Notes: generated by a model from the letters alone, not told the origin. A stretch of 27,810 bases of DNA from Pedobacter sp. UBA4863 (GCF_002399615.1 NZ_DHDZ01000047.1:9688-37497), one strand, 5' to 3'. Counted from the stretch's first letter, positions 7,180 to 15,196 are shown. Translations and numbers: made by a program.

Positions 7180-9114
7180 ATGATAAACCCATTTAGTAAA
7201 TTGGGGATAAGTGATGACGTTGTTAATGCCGTTAAAGCGCTAGGATTTGAAAACCCTACGCCTATTCAGGAGCAAGCCATTCCTGTACTGTTAGAGGGTA
7301 GTAACGACTTTGTTGGTTTGGCCCAAACAGGAACAGGAAAAACAGCCGCATTTGGTTTGCCGTTGTTAGAATTAATTGACTTTAAGAGCAATAAGCCACA
7401 GGCACTAATTTTGTGCCCTACACGTGAGCTTTGTTTGCAAATTGCAAACGACATCAGAAATTTCTCAAAAAACACGCCTAATGCTAGCGTTGTAGCCGTT
7501 TACGGTGGCGCAAACATTATGCAACAACTACGTGAAATACGCAACGGCGTACAAATTGTAGTGGCCACGCCCGGCCGTATGTTAGATATCATTGGCCGTA
7601 AAGCCATCGATTTTTCTAACGTGAAGTATGTAGTATTAGACGAGGCGGATGAAATGTTGAACATGGGCTTCCAAGAAGACATCAACGACATCCTTTCTAC
7701 TACACCAGACGACAAAAAAACTTGGTTATTTTCTGCTACTATGCCACCAGAGGTGCGCCGTATAGCTAAAAATTACATGGACAACCCTACAGAGTTAACC
7801 ATGGGAACCAAGAACACAGGTAACGTAAATATTGAACACGAATATTATATTGTTAAAGCTCGTGATAAATATGCAGCCTTAAAACGTATTGTAGATTACA
7901 ACCCAGATATTTTTGGTGTAGTTTTCTGTAAAACTAAAATGGATACCCAAGATGTTGCCGAACATTTAATTAAAGATGGTTACAATGCTGACGCTTTACA
8001 CGGAGATTTATCTCAACAACAACGTGATAAGGTTATGCAACGTTTCCGCGACCGCAACATGCAGTTATTAATCGCTACAGATGTTGCTGCCCGGGGTATC
8101 GATGTAAACAATGTAACTCACGTAATTAATTACGCATTACCTGATGAGATTGAAAGTTACACCCACCGTTCTGGCCGTACCGGTCGTGCGGGTAAAACTG
8201 GCGTTTCTATCTGTATCATCAACGCTAAAGAAACTGGCAAAATACGTCAGATTGAAAGAATTATCGGAAAACAATTCACCAAAGCAGAACTCCCTACAGG
8301 TTTTGATGTTTGTGAAAAACAATTGTTCGGATTAGTTCACCGCGTACATAACGTAGAGGTTAACGAAGAGCAAATCGACAAATATATGTCGAGAATTAAC
8401 GACGAATTTGCTGATTTGAGCAAAGAAGAAGTGATCAAGAAATTTGCTTCATTAGAATTTAACCGTTTCTTGGAATATTACCAAAACGCACCAGACCTTA
8501 ATTTAAGTGCTGATGATCGCGGAGACCGTGGCGATAGAAGAGAACGTGGTGAGCGTGGCGAACGCGGAGGCAGAGGTGCTGAAGCAGGTTATGCTCGTTT
8601 ATTCATCAACGTTGGTTCGGTAGATGAGTTTACCAGAGGCGATTTATTAAGTTTCGTTTGTAACAACGGTCGCATTAGCGGTAAAGCTGTTGGCAAAATA
8701 GACTTAAAAGGTGTTTTCTCTTTTGTAGAGGTTGAAAGTGCTGTAGCTGAAACACTTTTAGCTAACTTTAAAGACGTGCAACATAACGGCAGAGAAGTTA
8801 GAATTGAAGTAAGTGGTGATGCACCGAGAAGCAGCAGTCGTGGTGGAGACCGTGGCGGCCGTGGTGGCCGTGATGGATTTGGCGGCGAACGTAGAGGTGG
8901 TTACGGTGGTGAGCGTCGTAGCGGTGGTTACGGTGGCGACAGAAGAAGCAGTGGCGGCGGAAGCGGAAGAAGAGATCGTGGTGAACGTTCTAGCGGTGGA
9001 AGCAGCGAAGGTGGTTTTAGAGATTTCTCTGGCCGCAGCCGTGAAGAAAGAAGTGGCGGAAGCGGAAGACGCGAAGGTGGAAATGGTGGTAGTGACAGAA
9101 GACGCAGATCTTAA
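7180..9114 (+). CDS. DEAD-box ATP-dependent RNA helicase with DbpA-type RNA-binding domain and RGG-like tail
   Basis: A 644-residue RNA helicase of the DeaD/CsdA group, probably acting in ribosome assembly, RNA decay or cold adaptation. The order is Q motif with Gln30, Walker A QTGTGKT (49-55), PTREL, DEAD (154-157), SAT (185-187), ARGIDV (about 304-309) and HRSGRTGRAG (329-338). A short Arg/Gly-rich linker (about 446-466) leads to a DbpA-type RNA-binding domain at about 471-547. The last 95 residues are a disordered Arg/Gly/Ser tail with RGG and YGG repeats. It is transcribed alone from a nearby -7 box and ends at a strong terminator (9136-9170). The core helicase identity is certain; its RNA substrate is not. 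Confidence 0.95.
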   Translation: MINPFSKLGISDDVVNAVKALGFENPTPIQEQAIPVLLEGSNDFVGLAQTGTGKTAAFGLPLLELIDFKSNKPQALILCPTRELCLQIANDIRNFSKNTPNASVVAVYGGANIMQQLREIRNGVQIVVATPGRMLDIIGRKAIDFSNVKYVVLDEADEMLNMGFQEDINDILSTTPDDKKTWLFSATMPPEVRRIAKNYMDNPTELTMGTKNTGNVNIEHEYYIVKARDKYAALKRIVDYNPDIFGVVFCKTKMDTQDVAEHLIKDGYNADALHGDLSQQQRDKVMQRFRDRNMQLLIATDVAARGIDVNNVTHVINYALPDEIESYTHRSGRTGRAGKTGVSICIINAKETGKIRQIERIIGKQFTKAELPTGFDVCEKQLFGLVHRVHNVEVNEEQIDKYMSRINDEFADLSKEEVIKKFASLEFNRFLEYYQNAPDLNLSADDRGDRGDRRERGERGERGGRGAEAGYARLFINVGSVDEFTRGDLLSFVCNNGRISGKAVGKIDLKGVFSFVEVESAVAETLLANFKDVQHNGREVRIEVSGDAPRSSSRGGDRGGRGGRDGFGGERRGGYGGERRSGGYGGDRRSSGGGSGRRDRGERSSGGSSEGGFRDFSGRSREERSGGSGRREGGNGGSDRRRRS

Positions 9115-9135
9115 TTTGTAAACTCTCAATTATAA

Positions 9136-9170
9136 CAATAAAGCCTCGACAAATTGTCGAGGCTTTATTG
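9136..9170 (+). terminator. Intrinsic terminator of the DEAD-box helicase gene
   Basis: A perfect 15-bp inverted repeat, CAATAAAGCCTCGAC and GTCGAGGCTTTATTG, with a 5-nt AAATT loop, lies 22 nt after the stop. The GC-rich core and the A/T-rich base, including TTTATT on the 3' side, fit a factor-independent terminator. It could also work on the minus strand. Confidence 0.85.
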
Positions 9171-9183
9171 CTTATTGGATTAT

Positions 9184-9243
9184 CGTCATATCGAACGCAG
9201 CGTAGCGAGAGTTTATTCCGAATTATCAGAAAGACATCTAACT
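9184..9243. repeat. Degenerate copy of the CGTCATTTCGA intergenic repeat
   Basis: CGTCATATCGA at 9184-9194, followed after about 40 nt by AGACATCTAAC (9233-9243), matches the outline of the repeat at 19115-19142 (CGTCATTTCGAC ... AAATCTAACG). Nothing else is seen between the helicase terminator and gpsA. Confidence 0.4.
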
Positions 9244-9337
9244 CCTTACTCGTATAATTCCCCACATAGTTCTCAGATTTAACTTCGTTGATTTTCAGTT
9301 TTCCTCGTAAAAAAATACATCGGAAAGCTCTAGGGGT

Positions 9338-10339
9338 TTAACTCAATTTCTCCGTTAACATTTTCATCTCTACGTGAGGAGATTTTCTTTCATATAAAAT
9401 CTGGTAAACTGCTTCGCAAATTGGCATATCTACTTTATACTTTTCGTTGATGTGATGCATGGAGCTAGCGGCGTAATACCCTTCGGCAACCATGTTCATT
9501 TCTAGCTGTGCCGATTTTACGGTATAGCCTTTGCCCACCATATTACCAAAAGTTCTATTTCTGCTAAATTGCGAATAAGCGGTCACCAACAAATCGCCCA
9601 AGTAGGCCGACTCTTTAATGTCTCGTTCAATAGGATGCACTACCCCCACAAACCGTTCAATTTCGCGAATGGCATTTGAAATGAGTACAGCCTGAAAATT
9701 ATCTCCATACCCTACTGCATGGCATATTCCACTAGCTACCGCATAAATATTTTTAAGTACGGCGGCATATTCTGTTCCGTAAATATCATCGGAGATATTG
9801 GTTTTGATGTAACGAGTGCTTAAATGGTTAGCAAAAGCATTTGCTGTGTTTACAGCTGTACAAGCAATGGTCAGGTACGATAGTTTTTCTAAAGCCACTT
9901 CTTCGGCATGGCAAGGGCCACTAATTACTACAATATCTTTGTAAGGCAGCTCAAAATTTTGATGTAAAAACTCGCCGATAATCAGGTTTTCATCGGGTAC
10001 AATACCCTTAATAGCAGAAATAACCTTTTTACCTTTAAGTTGGGCTGGCGTAATGTTTTTTAGGGTCTCTTTTAAAAAAGCAGCGGGCACATTTAGCACG
10101 ATATGATCCGCTTGTGAAATGATATACCGAATATCCGAAGAAACATTTTCGGGTGTTAGAGTAATTTCTACAGCACTTAAATAACTCGGATTGTGCTTAT
10201 AATTTCTAATATGATTAATTGCTTCCTCATTTCTCATCCACCAAAAAATTTCTTTTTCGGCTTCGTTATCAGATAGCATTTTAATAATGGCTGTTGCCCA
10301 ACTTCCTCCGCCAATCATGGCTATTTTCGGTCTGCTCAT
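9338..10339 (-). CDS. gpsA: Glycerol-3-phosphate dehydrogenase [NAD(P)+]
   Basis: A cytosolic enzyme that reduces dihydroxyacetone phosphate to sn-glycerol-3-phosphate, the backbone for phospholipid synthesis. The 333-residue protein shows the N-terminal dinucleotide-binding glycine motif GGGSWATA (10-17), the GPCHAEE motif (141-147), catalytic Lys196 in AAVLKNIYA, and the conserved GDLLVTAYSQFSRNRTFG block (248-265), which contains the substrate-contacting Arg/Asn pair. Length and motif order are normal. A -7 box on the same strand (10413-10420) suggests its own transcript with a leader near 70 nt, although it lies in the same direction as the efflux genes upstream. That leader contains a degenerate CGTCA-TTTCGAC repeat (10366-10378). 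Confidence 0.95.
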   Translation of the reverse strand: MSRPKIAMIGGGSWATAIIKMLSDNEAEKEIFWWMRNEEAINHIRNYKHNPSYLSAVEITLTPENVSSDIRYIISQADHIVLNVPAAFLKETLKNITPAQLKGKKVISAIKGIVPDENLIIGEFLHQNFELPYKDIVVISGPCHAEEVALEKLSYLTIACTAVNTANAFANHLSTRYIKTNISDDIYGTEYAAVLKNIYAVASGICHAVGYGDNFQAVLISNAIREIERFVGVVHPIERDIKESAYLGDLLVTAYSQFSRNRTFGNMVGKGYTVKSAQLEMNMVAEGYYAASSMHHINEKYKVDMPICEAVYQILYERKSPHVEMKMLTEKLS

Positions 10340-10412
10340 ATCTAGCTAAGTAAAAACGCAAAGGCCGTCAATTTCGACTAGAGTAAGGCGAAAAGACGAC
10401 CATTTTATAGGG

Positions 10413-10420
10413 CAAAAATA
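10413..10420 (-). promoter_or_regulatory. -7 box (TATTTTTG on the minus strand) upstream of gpsA
   Basis: The minus strand reads TATTTTTG, an exact TAnnTTTG match, about 74 nt before the gpsA ATG and inside the spacer after the adaptor gene. The distance to the start is longer than for the other candidates, so support is moderate. Confidence 0.3.
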
Positions 10421-10444
10421 CTTAAATATTATGATTTGCTACGA

Positions 10445-11794
10445 CTACTTTTTACTTCCGGCAGTAAACAACTTATCTTTAGTGGTTTGTTCTACTTTTA
10501 CACCGTCTTTCAATTTATTTTGAATAGCCGAATAAGGCCCTGAAACAATTTGTTCTCCTCCTTTTAAACCTTTTTTAACAACAATATATTGGTCGTTTTG
10601 TATGCCTGTACTCACCGCTGTCTTTTTAACGGTAGAGGTTTTAGCATCAAACAAATAAACATATTGTTTTAGCTGCTTATCTGTTAATTTAGATTTTTGC
10701 TTCTCACTTCCTTCAGCACCGCCCTTGTTATCTGCACCAGTATTATTATCAGTAAAAACAGATTGAATTGGAATCGCCAACCCTCTTACGGTTTCGCTCT
10801 CAATATCAACCGTGGCAGAAAGGCCTGGCCTAAACGGCGATGGCAAATCTTTAGCTCCGCCCTTAACTGTATTATATGATTCGGCCAGCAATCTTACTTT
10901 TACCGAAAAGTTGGTTACCTGATCTACCGATGTATTGGCTGTTCCAACGGCTGTTGACGAACTTGCTATCTCGGTTACTATGCCTCTAAATTTCTTACCT
11001 GCAAAGGCATCTACCTCCACGGTCGCACTATCGCCCAAACTTACGCGGTTAATATCGTTTTCGTTCACGTCAACATTCACTTCCATAGTGCTCAAATTAG
11101 AGATACGCATAATTTCGGTACCTGCCATTTGCGAAGTTCCCAAAATACGGTCGCCTAGCTCGATAGAAAGTTTAGACACTACACCGTCAACCGGGGCATA
11201 AATGGTAGTTCTGGCCAAATTTGCACCAGCTTCTTTAACATTAGCTGCCGTTTGCGCTAGGTTAAACTTAGCACCAATCACACCTTCTTTAGCGCTGGCC
11301 AATGTAGATTTCGCCGTTAAATAGGCTGCTTTTGCGGCATCAAACTCGGCCGCCGAAATTACTTTTTTATTGTAAAGCTCTACATTACGTTTATAGGTAG
11401 CATCTGCATTTTCGAAATTTGCCTGCGCTTGCACCAATTGCTGCTGTGCAGCGCCAACATTTGCTTTTTGGGCATTGTAAGAAGCTACTGTACGCTCATA
11501 GCCCGACTGTAAAATATCTGGACGCACTTTACACAATAGCTGTCCTTTCTTCACCACATCGCCCTCTTTTACCAAAAGTTCGGTTACCTCTCCAGAAACT
11601 TCCGAGCTTAATTTAACTTCTGTTTCTGGTTGTATCTTACCGCTTGCAGTAACGGTTTCAATTACCGTTTTGTCGCCAACCTTTTCAACAGTTACCTTTT
11701 CTATATTTTCTTTGCCAATTACGCCAGTAACTTTAAGAACAACAATTAGCAGTACAATTACTACTACGCCAATTATAATATGTTTTAACTTCAT
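10445..11794 (-). CDS. Periplasmic adaptor (membrane fusion protein) of an efflux system, HlyD/MacA-like
   Basis: A 449-residue adaptor that would bridge an inner-membrane pump and a TolC-type channel. An N-terminal membrane anchor (about residues 5-23) is followed by a beta-barrel/lipoyl half-motif (VKLSSEVSGEVTELLVKEGDVVKKGQLL, about 62-89), a long Ala/Gln-rich alpha-helical hairpin (about 95-190), the second lipoyl half (TIYAPVDGVVSKL, about 197-209) and a barrel/membrane-proximal region. A Lys/Gly/Asp-rich insertion occurs near residues 345-370. It lies 42 nt after the TolC-like gene, so the two form an operon. The expected MacB-type ABC permease or RND pump is not next to it; gpsA follows instead. 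A MacA-type role with a distant pump is the best guess. Confidence 0.88.
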   Translation of the reverse strand: MKLKHIIIGVVVIVLLIVVLKVTGVIGKENIEKVTVEKVGDKTVIETVTASGKIQPETEVKLSSEVSGEVTELLVKEGDVVKKGQLLCKVRPDILQSGYERTVASYNAQKANVGAAQQQLVQAQANFENADATYKRNVELYNKKVISAAEFDAAKAAYLTAKSTLASAKEGVIGAKFNLAQTAANVKEAGANLARTTIYAPVDGVVSKLSIELGDRILGTSQMAGTEIMRISNLSTMEVNVDVNENDINRVSLGDSATVEVDAFAGKKFRGIVTEIASSSTAVGTANTSVDQVTNFSVKVRLLAESYNTVKGGAKDLPSPFRPGLSATVDIESETVRGLAIPIQSVFTDNNTGADNKGGAEGSEKQKSKLTDKQLKQYVYLFDAKTSTVKKTAVSTGIQNDQYIVVKKGLKGGEQIVSGPYSAIQNKLKDGVKVEQTTKDKLFTAGSKK

Positions 11795-11836
11795 AACTCT
11801 GTTTAAATGTGCCTAAGGGCTACTATTTTCTTTGTA

Positions 11837-13189
11837 TTAAAATATAATTTGTTTTCCTAAATAATAATCTATCACTTTCGATTTGAATAACAAATCGTAC
11901 TTAGCCTGTAACCTGTCTATTTCAGCTTTATTTTTGTTGGTCATGGCAGTACTGTATTCTACAGAATTAGCCAAACCTACATTATAACGTTGTTCAATAG
12001 CGTAAAAAGCATCCTTTTGAGCAGCGAAAGCATTCCCGGTAGATTCATATTTACTTTCGGCCGCTCTTAAATCGGCAACAGCCTGATAAATCACCTTGTT
12101 AAGGTTATTCTTTGTTAGCTGCTCGTCTGTACGGGTCCGCATCAAGTTAATTGTTGCACGCTTTACACCAGCTTTTGCTTGTAACCCATTAAAGATGGGG
12201 ATAGTTAAGCTTAAGCCTATTCCTTTTGACACATTGTCTTTTAATTGCTTATCAAAAGTATCATTATTAATTAGTGGATTTTCGCTATAAAAATAACTGG
12301 TGCCGTAACTGCCGCTAAGAGATAATCTTGGAAAAAGGTTTCCTTTGGCTACTTCTACACCTAATTCTGCAGCACGTGTATTTGCAGAAGACAACCGAAT
12401 ATCTGGAAATTGTTTCAATGCTGCTTGATAAACCTCTTCTGCATTATACTTGGCTAAGGTTTGCCCAAAGCTTTCTAGCAAAGGTGCCTGTACTTGGTAA
12501 ACTGTAGCCGAAGGAATATCCATTAGCTGTGCTAAAGTTAAGTAAGATATTGACAGCGCATTTTCTGCATCGGTAACATTTAATTCTGCCGTAGCCACTT
12601 GAGATTTTGATTGAGAAACATCGGCCAAGGTCTTGTTACCAGCTTCTAAAAGTTGCTGTTGTTGGTTTAGCACCTGTTTAGCCACCTCCAATTGTTGCCG
12701 AGCCGCCGTTAAAAAATCTTTGTTAAATAAAATTTGCATGTACGAAGTAATGACCGATAGCGTTAAGTCGTTTTTAATCTTCTCCGTATTCGTTTTACCC
12801 GCTTCGAGCAAGGCTTTATTTTGCTTAATCTGATTGATCTTAGAAAAACCGTTAAAAATATCTATACCAGTACTTACCCCTGCATTCAAATTATAGTTTT
12901 GCGTGTTTTGAAACAAACCCGAAGCTACTTGGTTACGTCCCCAACCTAAATTTTGATTAACACTTGCATTTAAGCTTGGATACAATGACGCTTTTGATTG
13001 CTGCAAATTAACATCGTTAAGGCTCTCGCTAAACTGCGCCTGCTTAACCTGCAAATTGTTTTTCAAGGTATTTTCTATTGCCTGCTGTATTGTAATTACT
13101 TCTTGTGCAGCAGCTGTAAAACCTACCACCGACAAGGATAACGCAGAGAGCGCAGCAAACAAAAAGCTTATTTTGGAAGATTGTTTCAT
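11837..13189 (-). CDS. TolC-family outer membrane efflux channel
   Basis: An outer-membrane factor of about 450 residues. I use the ATG at 13189 (MKQSSKISFLFAALSA...); the frame also extends to a GTG at 13201, which only lengthens the basic N-region. A signal peptide ends near TAAAQE. The mature protein has the duplicated OEP layout: ITIQQAIENTLKNNLQVKQA near the start, and a second half introduced by YQAALKQFPDIRLSSANTRAAELGVEVAKGN. Long Gln/Ala-rich helices fit the alpha-barrel. It is the first gene of an operon with the adaptor and is divergent from the deacetylase gene across about 83 bp. The transported substrate is unknown. Confidence 0.9.
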   Translation of the reverse strand: MKQSSKISFLFAALSALSLSVVGFTAAAQEVITIQQAIENTLKNNLQVKQAQFSESLNDVNLQQSKASLYPSLNASVNQNLGWGRNQVASGLFQNTQNYNLNAGVSTGIDIFNGFSKINQIKQNKALLEAGKTNTEKIKNDLTLSVITSYMQILFNKDFLTAARQQLEVAKQVLNQQQQLLEAGNKTLADVSQSKSQVATAELNVTDAENALSISYLTLAQLMDIPSATVYQVQAPLLESFGQTLAKYNAEEVYQAALKQFPDIRLSSANTRAAELGVEVAKGNLFPRLSLSGSYGTSYFYSENPLINNDTFDKQLKDNVSKGIGLSLTIPIFNGLQAKAGVKRATINLMRTRTDEQLTKNNLNKVIYQAVADLRAAESKYESTGNAFAAQKDAFYAIEQRYNVGLANSVEYSTAMTNKNKAEIDRLQAKYDLLFKSKVIDYYLGKQIIF

Positions 13190-13272
13190 AAATTCGTTCA
13201 CAATAATAAATAAACAACAGGTGGTTTTCTGTAATTTTTTAAGTACAGCCCTTAAATGTTTACATTTACAGC

Positions 13273-13890
13273 ATGTACACCGTTAGGCCACCTTTTTTTC
13301 TCAAATGGTATTATCCCAATTTAATTTGGAATAAAGCTACCGACAAAAAAACCGTTTACCTCACGTTTGACGATGGCCCCATACCAAATGTTACAGACTT
13401 TGTGTTAAATACCTTAAAAAGCTTTAACGTTAAGGGAACTTTCTTTTGCATTGGGGATAACATCAATAAACATCCGCAAGTTTTCGAAAGAATTAAAAAA
13501 GAAGGCCATGCTATTGGCAACCATACCTATAACCACCTAAAAGGATGGAAAACAGACAACAAGACCTACATGGACAATTTTTGGAAATGCCAAGAATTAA
13601 CTGAAACGAACTTGTTCAGGCCACCTTACGGCAGGATTAAAAAATCTCAAATCTCAAATCTCAAGTCTCAAACCTCAAATCTCGAAATAATAATGTGGGA
13701 TGTGCTAAGTGGCGATTTTGACACCAAGCTTTCTCCAGAAAAATGCTACCAAAACGTTATTAAAAATGTGCGGAATGGCACTATCATTGTTTTTCACGAT
13801 AGTTTAAAAGCATGGGATAGATTAGCATATGCCTTGCCCAAAACTATTGAATATCTTTTGGCAAAAGGTTATCGTTTCGAAAAGCTTTAG
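13273..13890 (+). CDS. Polysaccharide deacetylase, NodB homology domain (CE4)
   Basis: A 205-residue NodB-fold hydrolase that probably removes N- or O-acetyl groups from peptidoglycan or another glycan. All five CE4 motifs are visible: TFDDGP with Asp33/Asp34 (31-36), the metal-binding NHTYNH with His84 and His88, RPPYG (116-120), WDVLSGD (142-148) and VFHDS with His175 (173-177). No signal peptide is evident, although the N-terminus (PPFFLKWYYP) is hydrophobic. Between RPPYG and WD the protein has a duplicated heptapeptide, SQISNLK SQTSNLE (125-138), encoded by six 7-bp tandem units at 13643-13684. A TACATTTA sequence (13261-13268), one mismatch from the -7 box, sits 4 nt before the ATG. The family is certain; the substrate is not. 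Confidence 0.92.
   Translation: MYTVRPPFFLKWYYPNLIWNKATDKKTVYLTFDDGPIPNVTDFVLNTLKSFNVKGTFFCIGDNINKHPQVFERIKKEGHAIGNHTYNHLKGWKTDNKTYMDNFWKCQELTETNLFRPPYGRIKKSQISNLKSQTSNLEIIMWDVLSGDFDTKLSPEKCYQNVIKNVRNGTIIVFHDSLKAWDRLAYALPKTIEYLLAKGYRFEKL
13643..13684 (+). repeat. Heptanucleotide tandem repeat inside the deacetylase gene
   Basis: Six consecutive 7-bp units: AATCTCA three times (13643-13663), then AGTCTCA, AACCTCA and AATCTCG. The total of 42 bp keeps the reading frame, but gain or loss of a single unit would shift it. The same heptamer, in both orientations, occurs at 24636-24697. Confidence 0.85.
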
Positions 13891-13921
13891 AAAACTCGTT
13901 TGCATTACTAAATTACCTAAC

Positions 13922-13967
13922 TATGCGATTCGCATATCCCCCCCGACTATTCGGGAGAGCAGGGGGA
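13922..13967. repeat. Small palindromes in the spacer after the deacetylase gene
   Basis: TATGCGA-T-TCGCATA (13922-13936) is a perfect 15-bp odd palindrome. Next to it CCCGA/TCGGG (13942-13955) sits inside a C7 run and a G5 run (13938-13967) that could pair as an imperfect outer stem. The hairpin could serve as a terminator for the deacetylase gene or be another dispersed repeat. The rest of 13968-14082 shows only AT-rich sequence and a near -7 match, TATCTTAG, at 14055. Confidence 0.4.
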
Positions 13968-14082
13968 CGAAATAATTAAAAAAATACCACACACCAATTG
14001 TTCATTTTTTTTCCATTACACTACGGGTTTTAGAAAGATTAAACAAACAAATGTTATCTTAGCTACACAAACTCAATTTTAA

Positions 14083-15009
14083 ATGAACAAACTATCTAAA
14101 TCTATCCTAGCTCTCTTTATTGGCATAAGTACACTTAGCACTAAGGCCCAAGAAAAAGAATTTAACGTAAGCAGCAAACGAAACGAAGACAAAAGTATTA
14201 CACTTACAGCCGAAAAATCCTCTCCCGGCACTTATACCGTGGTGCTAAACTTTAGAGAGCTCGACAACACTAGCCTAAATGGAGATCCTATTTACGAAGT
14301 AAAGCATAATAACGATAATTTTCTAACCTTAACTCCCATTAATAAAGAACAAAACATTGGCTATTCGTTTAGCTACAGCTTTATTAGAGGAAAGTTAAAT
14401 CCTAAATACAGCCCTCTTTTTCTATATGCCTTACCTTATGCCAAAGGCAAAAAAGTAAAAGCCGTTGAATCTGGTTTCTTAAATGCTACCTATTTTGGCT
14501 CTACCACTCCAGAAGACTGGAAATCGTACCATTTTTTAACGGAGAAAGCAGATACCGTTACTGCTGTTAGAAAAGGTACAGTAGTAAATGTTGCTGATGT
14601 GCACGATGCAGACACCAAAGATTTGAAGTACACCAGCAAAGTAAATGCTGTGGTAGTAGAACATGCTGATGGCACTTTAGCTACCTACAAAGGCTTCAAG
14701 AAAGGTGTTTTTGTAAAAGAAGGACAAACGGTATTTCCTGGCACTGCCTTAGGAATGAACAACATTACCAACGAACGCTACGCCATTTCATTGATGATTA
14801 CTTATTTAAAATCTGTTGATTTTGAAGCAGCAAAAAAGAGCCCAAAAGACAGTAAAAGCTTTTATGGTTTCATTACGCCATATTTCTGCACTACCGAAAA
14901 TACAAACGGAATTTTAACCAGTCAAAAGTATTATACTTCGGAAATTACGCCAGAACTTACCCAAAAAGAGATGACAAAGAAAGAAATAAAAAACTGGGGC
15001 AAGAAGTAA
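14083..15009 (+). CDS. Exported M23-like (LytM fold) protein, probably catalytically inactive
   Basis: A 308-residue exported protein with a signal peptide ending near STKAQEKE. The first half (about 25-140) is beta-rich, with a repeating Thr/Leu pattern. Residues of about 160-225 look like the duplicated hybrid motif of M23 metallopeptidases: TVTAVRKGTVVNVADVHD, then NAVVVEHADGTLATYKGFKKGVFVKEGQTVFPGTALGM. The usual zinc ligands are missing: there is no HxxxD before the KGT segment, and the usual HxH is replaced at YKGF. By analogy with EnvC/NlpD it may be a non-catalytic regulator or binder of peptidoglycan. The gene is monocistronic. The M23 relationship is read from motif spacing and is likely but not proven. 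Confidence 0.7.
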   Translation: MNKLSKSILALFIGISTLSTKAQEKEFNVSSKRNEDKSITLTAEKSSPGTYTVVLNFRELDNTSLNGDPIYEVKHNNDNFLTLTPINKEQNIGYSFSYSFIRGKLNPKYSPLFLYALPYAKGKKVKAVESGFLNATYFGSTTPEDWKSYHFLTEKADTVTAVRKGTVVNVADVHDADTKDLKYTSKVNAVVVEHADGTLATYKGFKKGVFVKEGQTVFPGTALGMNNITNERYAISLMITYLKSVDFEAAKKSPKDSKSFYGFITPYFCTTENTNGILTSQKYYTSEITPELTQKEMTKKEIKNWGKK

Positions 15010-15085
15010 TCGTATTAAATAGCTTTTTTTTTTTGCATAAAAATTTGTGTACCCCTAAAATCGGGACAGACACTGTGGCCAACTA

Positions 15086-15099
15086 TATACAGGTGTATA
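15086..15099. promoter_or_regulatory. Palindrome TATACAGGTGTATA next to the 11-bp array
   Basis: Perfect 6-bp half sites, TATACA and TGTATA, around a GG centre, ending 5 nt before the first 11-bp repeat unit. The dyad is the right size for a dimeric DNA-binding protein. The proximity to the array suggests the two belong together, but function is unknown. Confidence 0.35.
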
Positions 15100-15104
15100 G
15101 CAGT

Positions 15105-15196
15105 AACACACTAGGAACACACTAGGAACACACCAGTTATGGTGGACTTAACGTGGACTTGAGGTGGAGTTAAGGTGGACTTGAGGCAGACTTTTA
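15105..15196. repeat. Two adjacent tandem arrays, both with an 11-bp period
   Basis: Array A has units AACACACTAGG (15105-15115 and 15116-15126) and a decayed third copy (15127-15137). After a 4-nt spacer, array B has five units of 11 bp from 15142 to 15196: GTGGACTTAAC, GTGGACTTGAG, GTGGAGTTAAG, GTGGACTTGAG and a decayed GCAGACTTTTA. All units keep the 11-bp period exactly, close to one helical turn. The array lies between two convergent genes, so it is not an ordinary promoter region, and no reading frame of note crosses it. Confidence 0.85.

Noticed and set aside
8758..9129. Long open frames antisense and in an alternate frame to the helicase C-terminus
   Set aside because: They are by-products of the repetitive Arg/Gly codons in the RGG-like tail. 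Their products are low-complexity Ser/Thr or Val/Ala strings and the true frame is certain.
13643..13684. Coiled-coil insertion in the deacetylase
   Set aside because: The SQISNLK repeat has a 7-residue period, but only two repeats exist and the period is explained by the 7-bp DNA unit read in three frames.
15105..15196. CRISPR array
   Set aside because: The 11-bp units are directly adjacent with no spacers, and no cas genes are present.
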